Assembly: GCA_045126215.1 (NCBI GenBank)
Contig: JBGVOD010000006.1
Location: forward strand, 85,128 to 149,127
Reading direction: 5' to 3'
DNA from: SVEL01 sp045126215
GTDB lineage: Bacteria > Bacillota > Clostridia > Lachnospirales > Lachnospiraceae
DNA: 64,000 nucleotides
Under the pieces are notes generated by a model. That model did not search any database, had not been told where the DNA came from, and saw only the letters and a list, made by a program, of their open reading frames with translations. The translations under genes and the position numbers were made by a program. Below, piece by piece: positions 17,435-27,576 of the stretch (its first letter is position 1; each line of letters opens with the position of its first letter).

Positions 17435-18514
17435 CTATTTATACATTTCTGCATAGTACTTCTGGTAATCACCTGAAGTAACATTTTTCATCCAATCTTC
17501 GTGTTCAAAGAACCACTTGATTGTAAGCTTAATACCATCCTTAAACATTGTTTCTGGATACCAACCAATTTCAGATTTAATCTTATCTGGTGCGATAGCA
17601 TATCTTCTATCATGACCTTTTCTATCCTCAACATATGTTATAAGATTTTCGCTAACAAGCTCTTTTCTAGGGTCTCCTTCTGGAAGCATCTCCTGAAGTG
17701 TTTCAATAATAATCTTTATGATTTCGATATTCTGCTTTTCGTTATGTCCACCAACATTATATGTCTCAAAAAGTCTGCCTTTTTCCTGAACCATGTCAAT
17801 TGCCTTTGCATGATCTTCTACATATAACCAGTCACGGACATTCTTTCCATCACCATATACAGGAAGCTTCTTTCCCTGTAACGCATTGTTAATAATAAGC
17901 GGAATAAGCTTTTCAGGAAACTGATAAGGACCGTAGTTGTTACTACAATTTGTAATATTGGCAGGGAACTTATATGTATCCATATAAGCCTTTACAAGCA
18001 TATCTGATGAAGCCTTTGAAGCTGAATATGGGCTATGTGGCTCATATGGTGATGTTTCATAGAAGAAAGCATTATCATCATCAGGTAAAGAACCATATAC
18101 TTCATCTGTAGATACATGAAGGAATTTCTTTCCTTCCTTGAATGTGCCATCTGGTAACTCCCATGCGGCCTTTGCACAGTTAAGCATAACTGCTGTACCT
18201 AGTACATTTGTCTGTACAAATACTTCTGGATTCTTAATACTTCTATCAACATGACTCTCTGCTGCAAAGTGAACTACTCTATCAATATCATTTTCTGCAA
18301 AAATCTTCTGGATAGCTTCTTTATCACATATATCAGCCTTTACGAAAGTATAGCTATCTCTATTCTCTACTTCCTTAAGATTTTCAAGATTACCTGCATA
18401 AGTAAGCTTGTCTACATTAATAATTCTAATCTCATTGTCATACTTTTTAAACATATAGTGGATATAATTTGATCCAATAAATCCTGCTCCACCAGTTACT
18501 AAATAAGTTCTCAT
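17435..18514 (-). CDS. rfbB: dTDP-glucose 4,6-dehydratase
   Basis: Extended SDR enzyme converting dTDP-glucose to dTDP-4-keto-6-deoxyglucose, the branch point to rhamnose and to the 3-amino sugar made by the FdtA/QdtA route at 44.8-48.3 kb. Signature elements: YLVTGGAGFIGSNYIHYM, DKLTYAGNLENL, FAAESHVDRSI, HVSTDEVYGSLP, the catalytic YSASKASSDMLV, NNYGPYQFPEKLIPL and RDWLYVEDHAKAI. The start at 18514 follows GGAGGTTAAT; the frame is open four codons upstream. About 359 residues. Confidence 0.95.
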   Translation of the reverse strand: MRTYLVTGGAGFIGSNYIHYMFKKYDNEIRIINVDKLTYAGNLENLKEVENRDSYTFVKADICDKEAIQKIFAENDIDRVVHFAAESHVDRSIKNPEVFVQTNVLGTAVMLNCAKAAWELPDGTFKEGKKFLHVSTDEVYGSLPDDDNAFFYETSPYEPHSPYSASKASSDMLVKAYMDTYKFPANITNCSNNYGPYQFPEKLIPLIINNALQGKKLPVYGDGKNVRDWLYVEDHAKAIDMVQEKGRLFETYNVGGHNEKQNIEIIKIIIETLQEMLPEGDPRKELVSENLITYVEDRKGHDRRYAIAPDKIKSEIGWYPETMFKDGIKLTIKWFFEHEDWMKNVTSGDYQKYYAEMYK

Positions 18515-18580
18515 ATTAACCTCCATATGAATCCAATTTCTATCATTCTATCATATAAATATAATTTTACAAACTATATT

Positions 18581-19333
18581 TTATATCACAATCCAATTTA
18601 ACATAAATATCACAATATAGCAAACTAAAATCAATAGTCTCTTCCAGATTTTTCTTAATATCTGAACATACTTTAAAATAAATGCCAAAATAAGACTCTC
18701 CACAACTACAAGATAATTATATGCTATCTGTAAAATGTCACTGTATTCCTTCCAATTAATAACCAAAACTGCAATAAATATGCATGACATAAAAAGCATT
18801 ACACATATTTTTTTCTTTTTTCTTTCTAATGCAAAATCTGCAATTGCAACTAATAAGCATAATGAAAGTATACTTAAAATATTAAGGCTCCATCCGTACT
18901 CTGCATTTATGTACATAAATCTATTAATTACAACAAATGCAACAATATATGTCATCTTTATAGGATAAAGCTTCAATAAACATACTATCTTTTGAACTAA
19001 CGCAATCTCTAAAACACTCATAAATACAGAGAACACTATAAAACTATAGAATGAAATAAAAGTAGTATTGTCATTAAATACGTACTTTAAAAGCTCATCT
19101 ATAATACTATCGTATTTATTTCCCTGACTAGCAAAAAAATATTCTCCATTACATAAAAATATTGAATATGCAATGTAGCTACAAACTAAAATAACACCAC
19201 CAAGCATCATATCTTTAGCGGAATATTGTTTAATAGCACTAAACACACTGTTTTTTTTCATTACAAACAATATCCATAAAAATACAACGCATATTAAACC
19301 TAATGTAAGAATATCATTAAAATCTACTTTCAT
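18581..19333 (-). CDS. Multi-spanning membrane protein of unknown function
   Basis: The 250-residue product is almost entirely hydrophobic, with about seven predicted membrane segments (for example LTLGLICVVFLWILFVM near the start and ILVCYIVIFMLNW at the end) and short basic loops. No family motif is recognised. It is placed directly after an epimerase gene with no gap and before rfbB, so it probably belongs to the rhamnan locus, perhaps acting on a lipid-linked intermediate. Function not assigned. Confidence 0.7.
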   Translation of the reverse strand: MKVDFNDILTLGLICVVFLWILFVMKKNSVFSAIKQYSAKDMMLGGVILVCSYIAYSIFLCNGEYFFASQGNKYDSIIDELLKYVFNDNTTFISFYSFIVFSVFMSVLEIALVQKIVCLLKLYPIKMTYIVAFVVINRFMYINAEYGWSLNILSILSLCLLVAIADFALERKKKKICVMLFMSCIFIAVLVINWKEYSDILQIAYNYLVVVESLILAFILKYVQILRKIWKRLLILVCYIVIFMLNWIVI

Positions 19334-20251
19334 TTATTTTACCATCGCTTTCATTTTTACAAGATAATCATAATACATTCTGATACCATCTTCAATATCT
19401 GTAATATCAATATCTATCTCAGACATAATTCTTGAATTATCAAGTACTATTTTTTTTGCATCAACAGTTCTGCTATTTTTATATACAACATTTACTTCTG
19501 GATTTATCTTTTTTACAAGCTCAATTATTTCATTCTGGGATTTCCCTTGATCCGAGCTAAGATTAAAAACATCATATTGACCTTCATAGCCAACTAATGC
19601 ATATAACATTTTACATACATCCTCAATATATATATAGTCTCTTACAACAGAACCATCTCCCCATATTTCAATATCAGTATGCTCCAACGTTCTTCTAATA
19701 ACAGCATCAATAAAGCCCACACCTCTGCAATAATCCTGTCCAGGACCATATGGATTGGCAATTCTGGCAATTATCATTTTTTTCTTTGCTTGGTAATTTA
19801 TTGTCCTAATTGTATTCTCGATACATAATTTTAAATTACCATAATGGTTAATTGGCTTTGGAAATGTATCTTCTGAAATAGGCATAACCTCTTGATTTCC
19901 ATACACTGTCCCGCCAGAAGATAAGAAAATCATCTTTGTATCTGAATCCTTAATAAAATCACATAACTTTATTGTCTGTATAAAATCCCTTTCATATCCC
20001 ATTATATATTTATCATTTGAATTTCCAGGATTAAGAGTACATATAGCATGTAATATAACATCTTTATCCTTAACAATGTTTTTCAATGTATAATCATCAA
20101 AAAAATCACCTTCACAATATATAACATCTTTGTTTCTTTTTTCAGGATTCTTTATATCAAAACTATAAACTTCTTCTCCTTTTGAAGCAAGATAGTCACA
20201 TAGATTTTTTCCTATAAAGCCATTACCACCTAGAACTAATATCCTTCTCAT
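19334..20251 (-). CDS. NAD-dependent sugar epimerase/dehydratase (extended SDR)
   Basis: Rossmann-fold enzyme acting on a nucleotide sugar. RILVLGGNGFIGKNLCDYL gives the NAD-binding glycine motif, IFLSSGGTVYG the conserved Ser/Thr region, and HYGNLKLCIE the YxxxK catalytic pair; IANPYGPGQ and DYIYIEDVCKML are typical of the GalE/RfbD-like group. About 305 residues. The ATG at 20251 is preceded by AAGGAG and lies within the end of the upstream glycosyltransferase gene (28-base overlap), so the two are co-translated. The substrate is unknown. Confidence 0.85.
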   Translation of the reverse strand: MRRILVLGGNGFIGKNLCDYLASKGEEVYSFDIKNPEKRNKDVIYCEGDFFDDYTLKNIVKDKDVILHAICTLNPGNSNDKYIMGYERDFIQTIKLCDFIKDSDTKMIFLSSGGTVYGNQEVMPISEDTFPKPINHYGNLKLCIENTIRTINYQAKKKMIIARIANPYGPGQDYCRGVGFIDAVIRRTLEHTDIEIWGDGSVVRDYIYIEDVCKMLYALVGYEGQYDVFNLSSDQGKSQNEIIELVKKINPEVNVVYKNSRTVDAKKIVLDNSRIMSEIDIDITDIEDGIRMYYDYLVKMKAMVK

Positions 20252-22469
20252 CTTCTTTAACACTCCTTAAAATAGCTTCATAGACCTTAACAAATTCAGT
20301 ATCCCATGATGTTGTCTTTGCAAATTCAAAACCTTTTTTTCTAATCTTTTCAAGTTCTTCTCTATTATTGAAATAATACTCTAACTTATCAATAACATCA
20401 TTAACATCAAAATCAACCATTATTGAATTATCATCATTTACAAGCCACTCGCTATTTGCACCTTTAGTACACATTGCAACTGAATTAGAAGCCATTACTT
20501 CTAAAGGAAGTAATGAGAGATTTGTATTCGATAAAATCAAACATACATCACACTGTGCATATAAATCAGATAATTGATCCAAAGCAACAATTCCAGCATT
20601 AACGTAGTTGAAATCAATCTTATATTTACTTACATCCTCTCCAGCTAATACAACCTCTAAATTAGGAATTTTCTTTGCAACTTCAGTCAAAACTACCAAC
20701 CCAAATTCAAAAGCTCGTCTTGCAGTATATGGTCTTGCATAGAAGAAAATTCTATTCTTTGAATCTCTCTTTTCTCCTGGCTTGTATAACTTCTTATCAT
20801 ATGAAAACAGGAAGCTGTCTGTCTTCATACCATATTCATCTCTTAATTTATCTCTCAACCAGTCACCTGCAGTAATACCTCTAAATCCAAATTTATATGT
20901 ATTTTCTGCAAATGTATATTCTGAACCAACAGGGAAAAACAAAGGCTCAAAATCCTGTACAAAATACATCTTTGATATTGTATTATCAAACTTTCTTACA
21001 GCATATGCAGTCTGCCATGCTGTTGCAATTGTTGCATGAGCGAACTGCATTTTTTTGATATCAACATGCACTTCTATTTCACTACAGTCAATTCCATAAT
21101 ATTTTTCAAGGAACTTTTCACACTGTTCATCAGATGAAAAACTTCCAGGATACATCAAATATATTCTATTTTTGATTCCAAGTTTCTGAATACCTGTAAC
21201 AAATCTAAATATATTGATATGACCACCACTACCAATGCCTGGTTCTGGAATTACCCAGTTCACTATTATATCTTTTTCCTTATTTGCCAAATAATCTTCT
21301 TTAGAGAACTGTATATGCTCTGATGGTCTATCAACAACAAACTCATATCCACTACATACATCTATCTTTTGACCATAGCTAGAAGGAAAATTTCTAATTT
21401 GTTCGACTTTTCCAGTCTTCTGATTTATATATTCTGGATTAAAAATTAACCATTTTAAAAATTCTTTCCAATTCTTCATTTCTTTGTCTTTCTCTTTTTT
21501 CTTTCCATTTATTTGCTTATATTGCTGTGAAATATGCTTATCAAGGTATTTCTTCACCATTTCTGGATATGTTGTATAATTTCCAGCAATATATGCTGCC
21601 AACGATCTGTTCCAATTTCTTCTAAATGCGTAATATAACCAGTAGAACTTCTTCTTTACATCTTTACTTGAAATAAAATATTTTAAATCCTGTTTATCCT
21701 GCATAATTACATGTTTGAATATTTGGCTTGGCTTTTCAAACATTTTCCACTGATATACATTATATACACCTTTAAACTCATCATAATACCTCTGAAAATA
21801 TGTTTTTAAAGGATAATTATGAGAATGGTAAACAATTGCTTTTGAACAATACAACTTTTTGTATCCAGCTTCTAAAATGTCTCTTGACCAAATCTGATCT
21901 TCTGCAAAATTCACATCTCTATAAGGTATTTTCTCCCAAACATTTCTTCGTAAGCACGAATTATTATCTGAAAAGAATGCCAAATACTGCTGATATCCCT
22001 TATCATTATAATACAACTGTTTATTGTCAATTTGAAATGTTTTATTCTGATCACCAAAATTAAGAAAATGTCTTGCCAAATCTCTCTTGTCAAGCTCGTT
22101 ACAGTCAGGATAAGGATAATGTTTACCAAATCCTCCTGCAATTCTTACATCTTCTTTCATAGCGTCAATAAACTCTTCTATCCATACATCATTTGCAGGC
22201 AATGCATCCTGTGTCAAAAATATTATGAATTCTCCAGTTCCTTTTGAAGCTCCATAATTTCTTGTTTTCCCATGACCAAACTCTGACGGTTCAATTTTAT
22301 ATAACTTACATGGATAACTCTCTATTATTTCTATTGTATTATCAGTAGATCCAGAGTCAACACATATTACTTCATATGAATATTTAGTTTTTTGCTTAAA
22401 AACAGCATTAAGTACACTATCAAGCTGCTCTCCACCGTTTTTTGTAGGTATTACAATAGTAACATCCAT
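20223..22469 (-). CDS. Two-domain glycosyltransferase (GT2 + WsaF-like GT4)
   Basis: Bifunctional 748-residue protein. Residues 1-290 are a rhamnosyltransferase-like GT2 domain (VTIVIPTKNGGEQLDSVLNA, CVDSGSTDNTIEII, GHGKTRNYGAS, FLTQDALPAND). After a charged linker, residues about 400-740 form a GT-B domain resembling the WsaF-type rhamnosyltransferases (IVNWVIPEPGIGSGGHINIF, YFVQDFEPLFFPVGSEY, FFYARPYTARRAFEFG, LSLLPLEVMA). Each domain probably adds a rhamnose to a growing rhamnan backbone at the membrane. It is downstream of the RgpF fusion and upstream of the epimerase. Confidence 0.87.
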   Translation of the reverse strand: MDVTIVIPTKNGGEQLDSVLNAVFKQKTKYSYEVICVDSGSTDNTIEIIESYPCKLYKIEPSEFGHGKTRNYGASKGTGEFIIFLTQDALPANDVWIEEFIDAMKEDVRIAGGFGKHYPYPDCNELDKRDLARHFLNFGDQNKTFQIDNKQLYYNDKGYQQYLAFFSDNNSCLRRNVWEKIPYRDVNFAEDQIWSRDILEAGYKKLYCSKAIVYHSHNYPLKTYFQRYYDEFKGVYNVYQWKMFEKPSQIFKHVIMQDKQDLKYFISSKDVKKKFYWLYYAFRRNWNRSLAAYIAGNYTTYPEMVKKYLDKHISQQYKQINGKKKEKDKEMKNWKEFLKWLIFNPEYINQKTGKVEQIRNFPSSYGQKIDVCSGYEFVVDRPSEHIQFSKEDYLANKEKDIIVNWVIPEPGIGSGGHINIFRFVTGIQKLGIKNRIYLMYPGSFSSDEQCEKFLEKYYGIDCSEIEVHVDIKKMQFAHATIATAWQTAYAVRKFDNTISKMYFVQDFEPLFFPVGSEYTFAENTYKFGFRGITAGDWLRDKLRDEYGMKTDSFLFSYDKKLYKPGEKRDSKNRIFFYARPYTARRAFEFGLVVLTEVAKKIPNLEVVLAGEDVSKYKIDFNYVNAGIVALDQLSDLYAQCDVCLILSNTNLSLLPLEVMASNSVAMCTKGANSEWLVNDDNSIMVDFDVNDVIDKLEYYFNNREELEKIRKKGFEFAKTTSWDTEFVKVYEAILRSVKEDEKDISSRW

Positions 22470-22487
22470 CTTACACCTCTAGATTTA

Positions 22488-25352
22488 TTAATTGCTAAAC
22501 GCATTGTTAAATTTATCATATTTGATTTTTTTTGCAAGCATTATCCTATCTTCATATGTATATTTTTTCAAGCCCTCAAAATAATCATACCCATCTGATA
22601 ATTTGTACATTTCAAATGGACTCATAACAAATATAGAATTTGCACATCTTTTTTCTAAAACGAACCAATCAGCATATACATCTGAGCCAATATGAATATG
22701 TTTATCTATATTATTTCTTTCAAAGAAAAGCTCCCATAGTTTTCCATTTTCTTTACTATATCCCTCTTCACAAGAAATATAAATATCCTCAAATCCTATA
22801 TATCCACACTTCACAAGTATAGATTCAATTGTAGCTTTTCTAAAATAGCTATCACAAACTATATATACCCTCTTTCCTTCTTTTACAAGATGATTATATA
22901 GCTCTTTGATATCAGCTCGAGGTTTTACATTTTCAAGTACAGTATTTATTTCGACCTTTTTAATTTTCTCTGTTACTTCTGATTCGAAAGGTGAAATAAT
23001 ACTCATGACTTCATAAATATTATCTATTGTTGTTATATCACCATACTGATTTTTTGCTAAAATCTCTGCCTGTTTTCTATACTGATAGAAACATTCATCG
23101 AATCCAAACTTATCACCTACCATACGGATAATATCATCATAATCTAATACACCTGATACTACAAGTGTATCAAACAGAGAAAAACTTACAATATCATATT
23201 CCTTTGCTTTCTTTTTAACGGTATCCAACGTTGTATTAAAATATTTTCTATATGGTTCAACGCTTACATTTGTATATTCAGTATTTTTCTCATTATTAAT
23301 AATTATACTACTGTATCCTCTTGACTTTGATACAAAAGCAATTGCTCTTTCCAGAACATGAGCAAAAGTTCCATCTATCTGTCCAGCTTCTCTTGGAAAA
23401 TCTTCAAGAGTCATTCCAATATCAAATAATGGCTTTACTGCCTCTGTTCTTGCCCAGAAGAAACTACCAGCAGGGTAATTAAAAAATCCATCTTCAAATG
23501 GTACCCCTATCCTATCAAGGAAATCTCTTCCATTATACTTATTACCCATCCATGTATATCCAATCATAGGAATATCATCATGACACTCCGGGTACACAAG
23601 TCCTATATTTGCACATGATTCGAATTTCTCAATGATATATCTCACTTGTTCTGTTGTTCCAACAAGATTATTTAAAGAATACTTTCTCCAATCACTTCCG
23701 CCTTTTTCTATATGCTTTGACTTTTTGCTATGAACATGAAGAAAATATTTATATCTCTTTATCTCTTCTCCAAATCCTACGTATAGTGGTGCAACATCTC
23801 TGCCTTGGTTTTCTAATATTTTTACATTAACCACTCTTACATTTGTAATCTCTGATGCTTTTTTCTTAACATAATTTATATCAGCACCTTTAACACATGA
23901 TATAAATATATCGAATTCATACGGAATATTTGAAAAATAATCCACAAATTCTTCAAGCAAATCAACATAAAATAAATGAAGATGTACTGCAATCATAGGC
24001 AAATTATTATCTACGTTATATGCTTTTTTTTTAAATAGTTTAGACACTTTTCGTAGTCCCTTAGTAATTCTCCAACTTAATGAATTCTCCATTCCAGTCA
24101 GAGTAGCTCTGTACAGCTCTTTTTCACTTCTTTCGTTTTGCACCTGAATATTGAGTATTTCTATTTCTTGTCTGTTTTTTTCAAGTTCATCCGTTTTATT
24201 TCTAAGTTCATCATTAGCACTCACAATCTCTTCTTTTATTGAGATCATCTTTGAAGTAGCAAAATCATTCATCTTGCCTACATGTCCTTTAAGAACAATT
24301 TCGCCTTCTGCTTTAACAATAATCCACGGATCTTCTGTGTCAAAAGCAACAGTTTTTTCATCTATTATAGTTCCATTTGTCTGTAAAATGATTTCCTTTG
24401 GAATCTCAATAACTATCCTACTATCATCAGGATCAATTCTAAGATTCTTAACTCCTCTTGGGACACTATAAGAAAAACTATATTCCGAACCAGCTATAGG
24501 TACTGTAAAATTTTTGCTATCTTTTTCTGAAAATCCATCCCCAAAATCTTCATAAATTTGAAAATTTAGTTCTCTCTGTTTCCAGACTTTTCTATACATT
24601 AAATCCTTTATATCTATAGCTTCTTTTACATATTCATCAACACATTTAGTTGTTCCCTTTACATTTTTCTGGAACATATCTTCCATTCGGATGAATTCTG
24701 TTATATCTGATTCTGTTATTCCATATCTGTCATAGTATTCGCTATTATTTTCGTATACATATGCACCATTGCATATATTATAATATATACTCCTAAACAA
24801 AATAAACTTTGACGGAACTGCAATATCAACAATCCATTCATAATCAATTAATTTCCACTTATCATCCTGCACAATAATATTGTCAAAAATCAAATCGATA
24901 TTTGCTGGACCCATAACAAAAATCTCTTTATTTTCAAAATATTTTGATGACCCAAAAAAATCTGTATACTCTTTTTCTGATTGAAAAATGACCTTCTTTG
25001 AGTTTTTGATAATAAAATCGTTTAATCTATCTAAAAACTCAAATATTTTTTCTGAATCTTTGTTTTTTAGATAATTATCTATATAAAAGCTGGCATTTTT
25101 TCCATCCAAAAATTCAAAAGAAACTCCATCTTCAATTTCATGGCAAGGACACATCTCTATTCCAGTTTCTTCATATTTCTTCTTTAACTCTAAATATTTG
25201 TTTTTTAAATTTAATATATGACCTTTTGATTCCTCTTGAGAATTCTTTTTAATAACATGTTTTTTTCCATTATCATCTTTCTCAATAAGTGTAATAATGT
25301 TATATTTTTGAGCTCTCTCATTAGAATGTTTTGCATATATAACTTTACTCAT
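22488..25352 (-). CDS. Kinase-like / RgpF / HAD three-domain fusion
   Basis: 954-residue protein. The first 240 residues look like a divergent protein-kinase or aminoglycoside-kinase fold: GPANIDLIFDNIIV and KLIDYEWIVD could be the catalytic and metal loops. Residues about 360-440 form a coiled coil ending in SLSWRITKGLRKVSKLFKKK, an element often found next to GT domains. Residues about 450-690 are an RgpF domain (IAVHLHLFYVDLLEEFVDYF, NQGRDVAPLYVGF, HVHSKKSKHI, DFPREAGQIDGTFAHVLERA). The last 220 residues are HAD-like (IVSFSLFDTLVVSGV, YIVCDSYFRK). A methyltransferase gene lies directly upstream. Chain capping by phosphorylation or methylation is a speculative role. Confidence 0.75.
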   Translation of the reverse strand: MSKVIYAKHSNERAQKYNIITLIEKDDNGKKHVIKKNSQEESKGHILNLKNKYLELKKKYEETGIEMCPCHEIEDGVSFEFLDGKNASFYIDNYLKNKDSEKIFEFLDRLNDFIIKNSKKVIFQSEKEYTDFFGSSKYFENKEIFVMGPANIDLIFDNIIVQDDKWKLIDYEWIVDIAVPSKFILFRSIYYNICNGAYVYENNSEYYDRYGITESDITEFIRMEDMFQKNVKGTTKCVDEYVKEAIDIKDLMYRKVWKQRELNFQIYEDFGDGFSEKDSKNFTVPIAGSEYSFSYSVPRGVKNLRIDPDDSRIVIEIPKEIILQTNGTIIDEKTVAFDTEDPWIIVKAEGEIVLKGHVGKMNDFATSKMISIKEEIVSANDELRNKTDELEKNRQEIEILNIQVQNERSEKELYRATLTGMENSLSWRITKGLRKVSKLFKKKAYNVDNNLPMIAVHLHLFYVDLLEEFVDYFSNIPYEFDIFISCVKGADINYVKKKASEITNVRVVNVKILENQGRDVAPLYVGFGEEIKRYKYFLHVHSKKSKHIEKGGSDWRKYSLNNLVGTTEQVRYIIEKFESCANIGLVYPECHDDIPMIGYTWMGNKYNGRDFLDRIGVPFEDGFFNYPAGSFFWARTEAVKPLFDIGMTLEDFPREAGQIDGTFAHVLERAIAFVSKSRGYSSIIINNEKNTEYTNVSVEPYRKYFNTTLDTVKKKAKEYDIVSFSLFDTLVVSGVLDYDDIIRMVGDKFGFDECFYQYRKQAEILAKNQYGDITTIDNIYEVMSIISPFESEVTEKIKKVEINTVLENVKPRADIKELYNHLVKEGKRVYIVCDSYFRKATIESILVKCGYIGFEDIYISCEEGYSKENGKLWELFFERNNIDKHIHIGSDVYADWFVLEKRCANSIFVMSPFEMYKLSDGYDYFEGLKKYTYEDRIMLAKKIKYDKFNNAFSN

Positions 25353-25353
25353 A

Positions 25354-26277
25354 CTATTTACCTCGTTCTAATTCAACTAAGAATGAATTTGAAAATAATG
25401 GAAATAACCCATCGTCAACCATTCCATTCAATGCAAGTGCCTCATTAAATAACATCATTCTGTCAGCATCCATATTACGAATATTTCTATCCAGTTCACC
25501 AATCTTTGGCAAACATTCATCAGAATATATTGCCATTGGAAACTTATAGTCCGGATAAGGGTAATAAAACTCCTGTTTATTAAAACCTACTTTTGAAAAC
25601 AATTTCTCTAGTGCATTTTTTGAAAATGTCTTTGCACCATTTGTGTTTGAATATTCTTCAATTCCTTCAAAGAAATATCCATTATGATCCTCTCTACATC
25701 CTGCAAAATATTTCATACCTAATCTGTTCTCAATTGCAACAATTAACTTCCCGTTAGGTTTCAAATGTGAAATGATTTTATTTAAAAAATCTTCATATGG
25801 ATTGTTGGAATTAATATATACATTTGCATATTCAAGAACACCAATCAATGTAATATAGTCATATTTCTCTGTTATTTCTTTCTCAACAGTCTCAAAATTT
25901 CCTAATCTAATTAAGATATTATCGTGTTCATTATTTCTATGTGCATTAATAAGCGATCTTTTTTCAGATAACTCTATACATGTAACACTTTTAACTTTTG
26001 ATGCTACTGCTCCTGTAATCGCACCACAACCAGACCCTATTTCAAGGACAGTTGCATCTTCTTCAAAAGGATACCAGTTAAGAATATTTTCTCTGATATG
26101 TGAAAGGTGATATAAAATCGGCCATTTATTCCTCTCATCTATTATTCTATTAAATTCACTCTTTGGATATTTCTTTACAATATCAAGAAGTTCATCCTCA
26201 ACATCACCATCACTATACAAATCATTACCAGCATAAAATGTATAATCTATACTTACATTACCAACCTTTTTTACCAT
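25354..26277 (-). CDS. Class I SAM-dependent methyltransferase
   Basis: The 307-residue product has motif I VLEIGSGCGAITGAVASK, an acidic ELSEKRS after beta-2, and YDYITLIGVLEYA as the later motif. It probably methylates a sugar or the non-reducing end of the chain; in ABC-exported polysaccharides such caps often stop elongation and are read by the Wzt C-terminal domain. It sits directly between Wzt and the kinase-like fusion, separated from the latter by a single base, which supports that idea. The target is unproven. GGAGATAAT precedes the ATG. Confidence 0.85.
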   Translation of the reverse strand: MVKKVGNVSIDYTFYAGNDLYSDGDVEDELLDIVKKYPKSEFNRIIDERNKWPILYHLSHIRENILNWYPFEEDATVLEIGSGCGAITGAVASKVKSVTCIELSEKRSLINAHRNNEHDNILIRLGNFETVEKEITEKYDYITLIGVLEYANVYINSNNPYEDFLNKIISHLKPNGKLIVAIENRLGMKYFAGCREDHNGYFFEGIEEYSNTNGAKTFSKNALEKLFSKVGFNKQEFYYPYPDYKFPMAIYSDECLPKIGELDRNIRNMDADRMMLFNEALALNGMVDDGLFPLFSNSFLVELERGK

Positions 26278-26297
26278 ATTATCTCCATAACTTCATC

Positions 26298-27566
26298 TTA
26301 TTCTTTGATTTCAATCTCTGAATTCATATCATAATATCCAACAGTATTCTTTTCTGAAATAACTGATATATTAATAACATCATATAATCTATGATAAACA
26401 ACAAATTCATTCATCAGAAATCCAGTACATCCAAGAGAAACAAGATATTCTCCACCTTGTAAATTCATTTTTTGTGTAAAGGTTATTTCTTTTATATCTC
26501 CTGCTTTTGCACTCACATATACCTTTTCATACATTGTGTTTGTTCCAGTAATGTCAGTTCCTTTTACATCTTTTATAGTATATGCAAAGATTGGCTCTGA
26601 TATTGCTTCATTAAATTTAACCTTCATTTTGATTTGAAATTCCGTATTCTTTTGAATACTACTTGTCAATAACCCTTCACTGTCAACAACACCATAATCT
26701 ATTATCTCAGCTTTCTTATCACCGTACTCGATATATTTACTATTTACTGAAATCTGATTCTTCCATAGTTCGTTGCTGTTTTTGCTTTCAACAACTTCTT
26801 TGCCTTTCTTTTCTTTTTCATCTGAATCAAGCTGATTTACAAGTACTTTCTTATACATGTCAACCATCTCTTTTGCTGCGCCTTCTGCTAACTTATGTCC
26901 CTTATTTAAAAGCACAACTCTATCACAATACTTACTAATACTTCCAAGATCATGGCTTACAAAAAGAATTGTTTTTCCCATTTTCTTGAATTCTTCGAAC
27001 TTATGATAACACTTAGCCTGGAAGAAAACATCTCCTACTGATAATGCTTCATCGACAATCAAAATCTCTGGTTCAATATTAATTGCAACTGCAAATGCTA
27101 GTCTTACAAACATACCACTTGAATATGTTTTTACAGGCTGATTAACAAACTCACCAATATCTGCAAATTCCAAAATAGCTGGCAATTTCTCATCAATTTC
27201 TTCTCTGGAAAAGCCATTCATTGTACCATTCAAATAAACGTTCTCAACACCTGTATAATCCATATTAAAACCAGCACCAAGTTCCAATAAAGCTGATATT
27301 CTTCCATTAATCTCAACATTTCCCTGTGTAGGATTAAGTACACCTGTAATAATTTTCAGAATTGTAGACTTACCGGAACCATTTGTGCCAATAATACCTA
27401 CTGTTTCACCTTTTTTTACAGAGAAAGATATATCATCAAGTGCATAATGTTCCTTATAGAGTTTTTTTCTTGAAAAACCCAATGACTCCTTTAAACGATC
27501 CATAGGTTTATCATACAATCTATACATTTTGCTTACATTTGAAACATTAATTGCTAAATCACTCAT
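26298..27566 (-). CDS. wzt: Polysaccharide ABC transporter ATP-binding protein with C-terminal substrate-recognition domain
   Basis: Energises export of a finished polysaccharide. The nucleotide-binding domain (residues about 5-240) has Walker A GIIGTNGSGKSTILKI, signature KTYSSGMFVRLAFAVAI and Walker B ILIVDEALSVGD, and the VGDVFFQAKC stretch typical of the Wzt/TagH branch. Residues about 275-420 are a beta-sandwich Wzt C-terminal domain (EAISEPIFAYTIKDVKGTDI, GGEYLVSLGC), which in this family binds the capped chain end. The ATG at 27566 is preceded by GAGGTGACTAT; the open frame upstream of it is not used. Its start lies 11 bases from the end of the permease gene. Confidence 0.93.
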   Translation of the reverse strand: MSDLAINVSNVSKMYRLYDKPMDRLKESLGFSRKKLYKEHYALDDISFSVKKGETVGIIGTNGSGKSTILKIITGVLNPTQGNVEINGRISALLELGAGFNMDYTGVENVYLNGTMNGFSREEIDEKLPAILEFADIGEFVNQPVKTYSSGMFVRLAFAVAINIEPEILIVDEALSVGDVFFQAKCYHKFEEFKKMGKTILFVSHDLGSISKYCDRVVLLNKGHKLAEGAAKEMVDMYKKVLVNQLDSDEKEKKGKEVVESKNSNELWKNQISVNSKYIEYGDKKAEIIDYGVVDSEGLLTSSIQKNTEFQIKMKVKFNEAISEPIFAYTIKDVKGTDITGTNTMYEKVYVSAKAGDIKEITFTQKMNLQGGEYLVSLGCTGFLMNEFVVYHRLYDVINISVISEKNTVGYYDMNSEIEIKE

Positions 27567-27576
27567 ATAGTCACCT

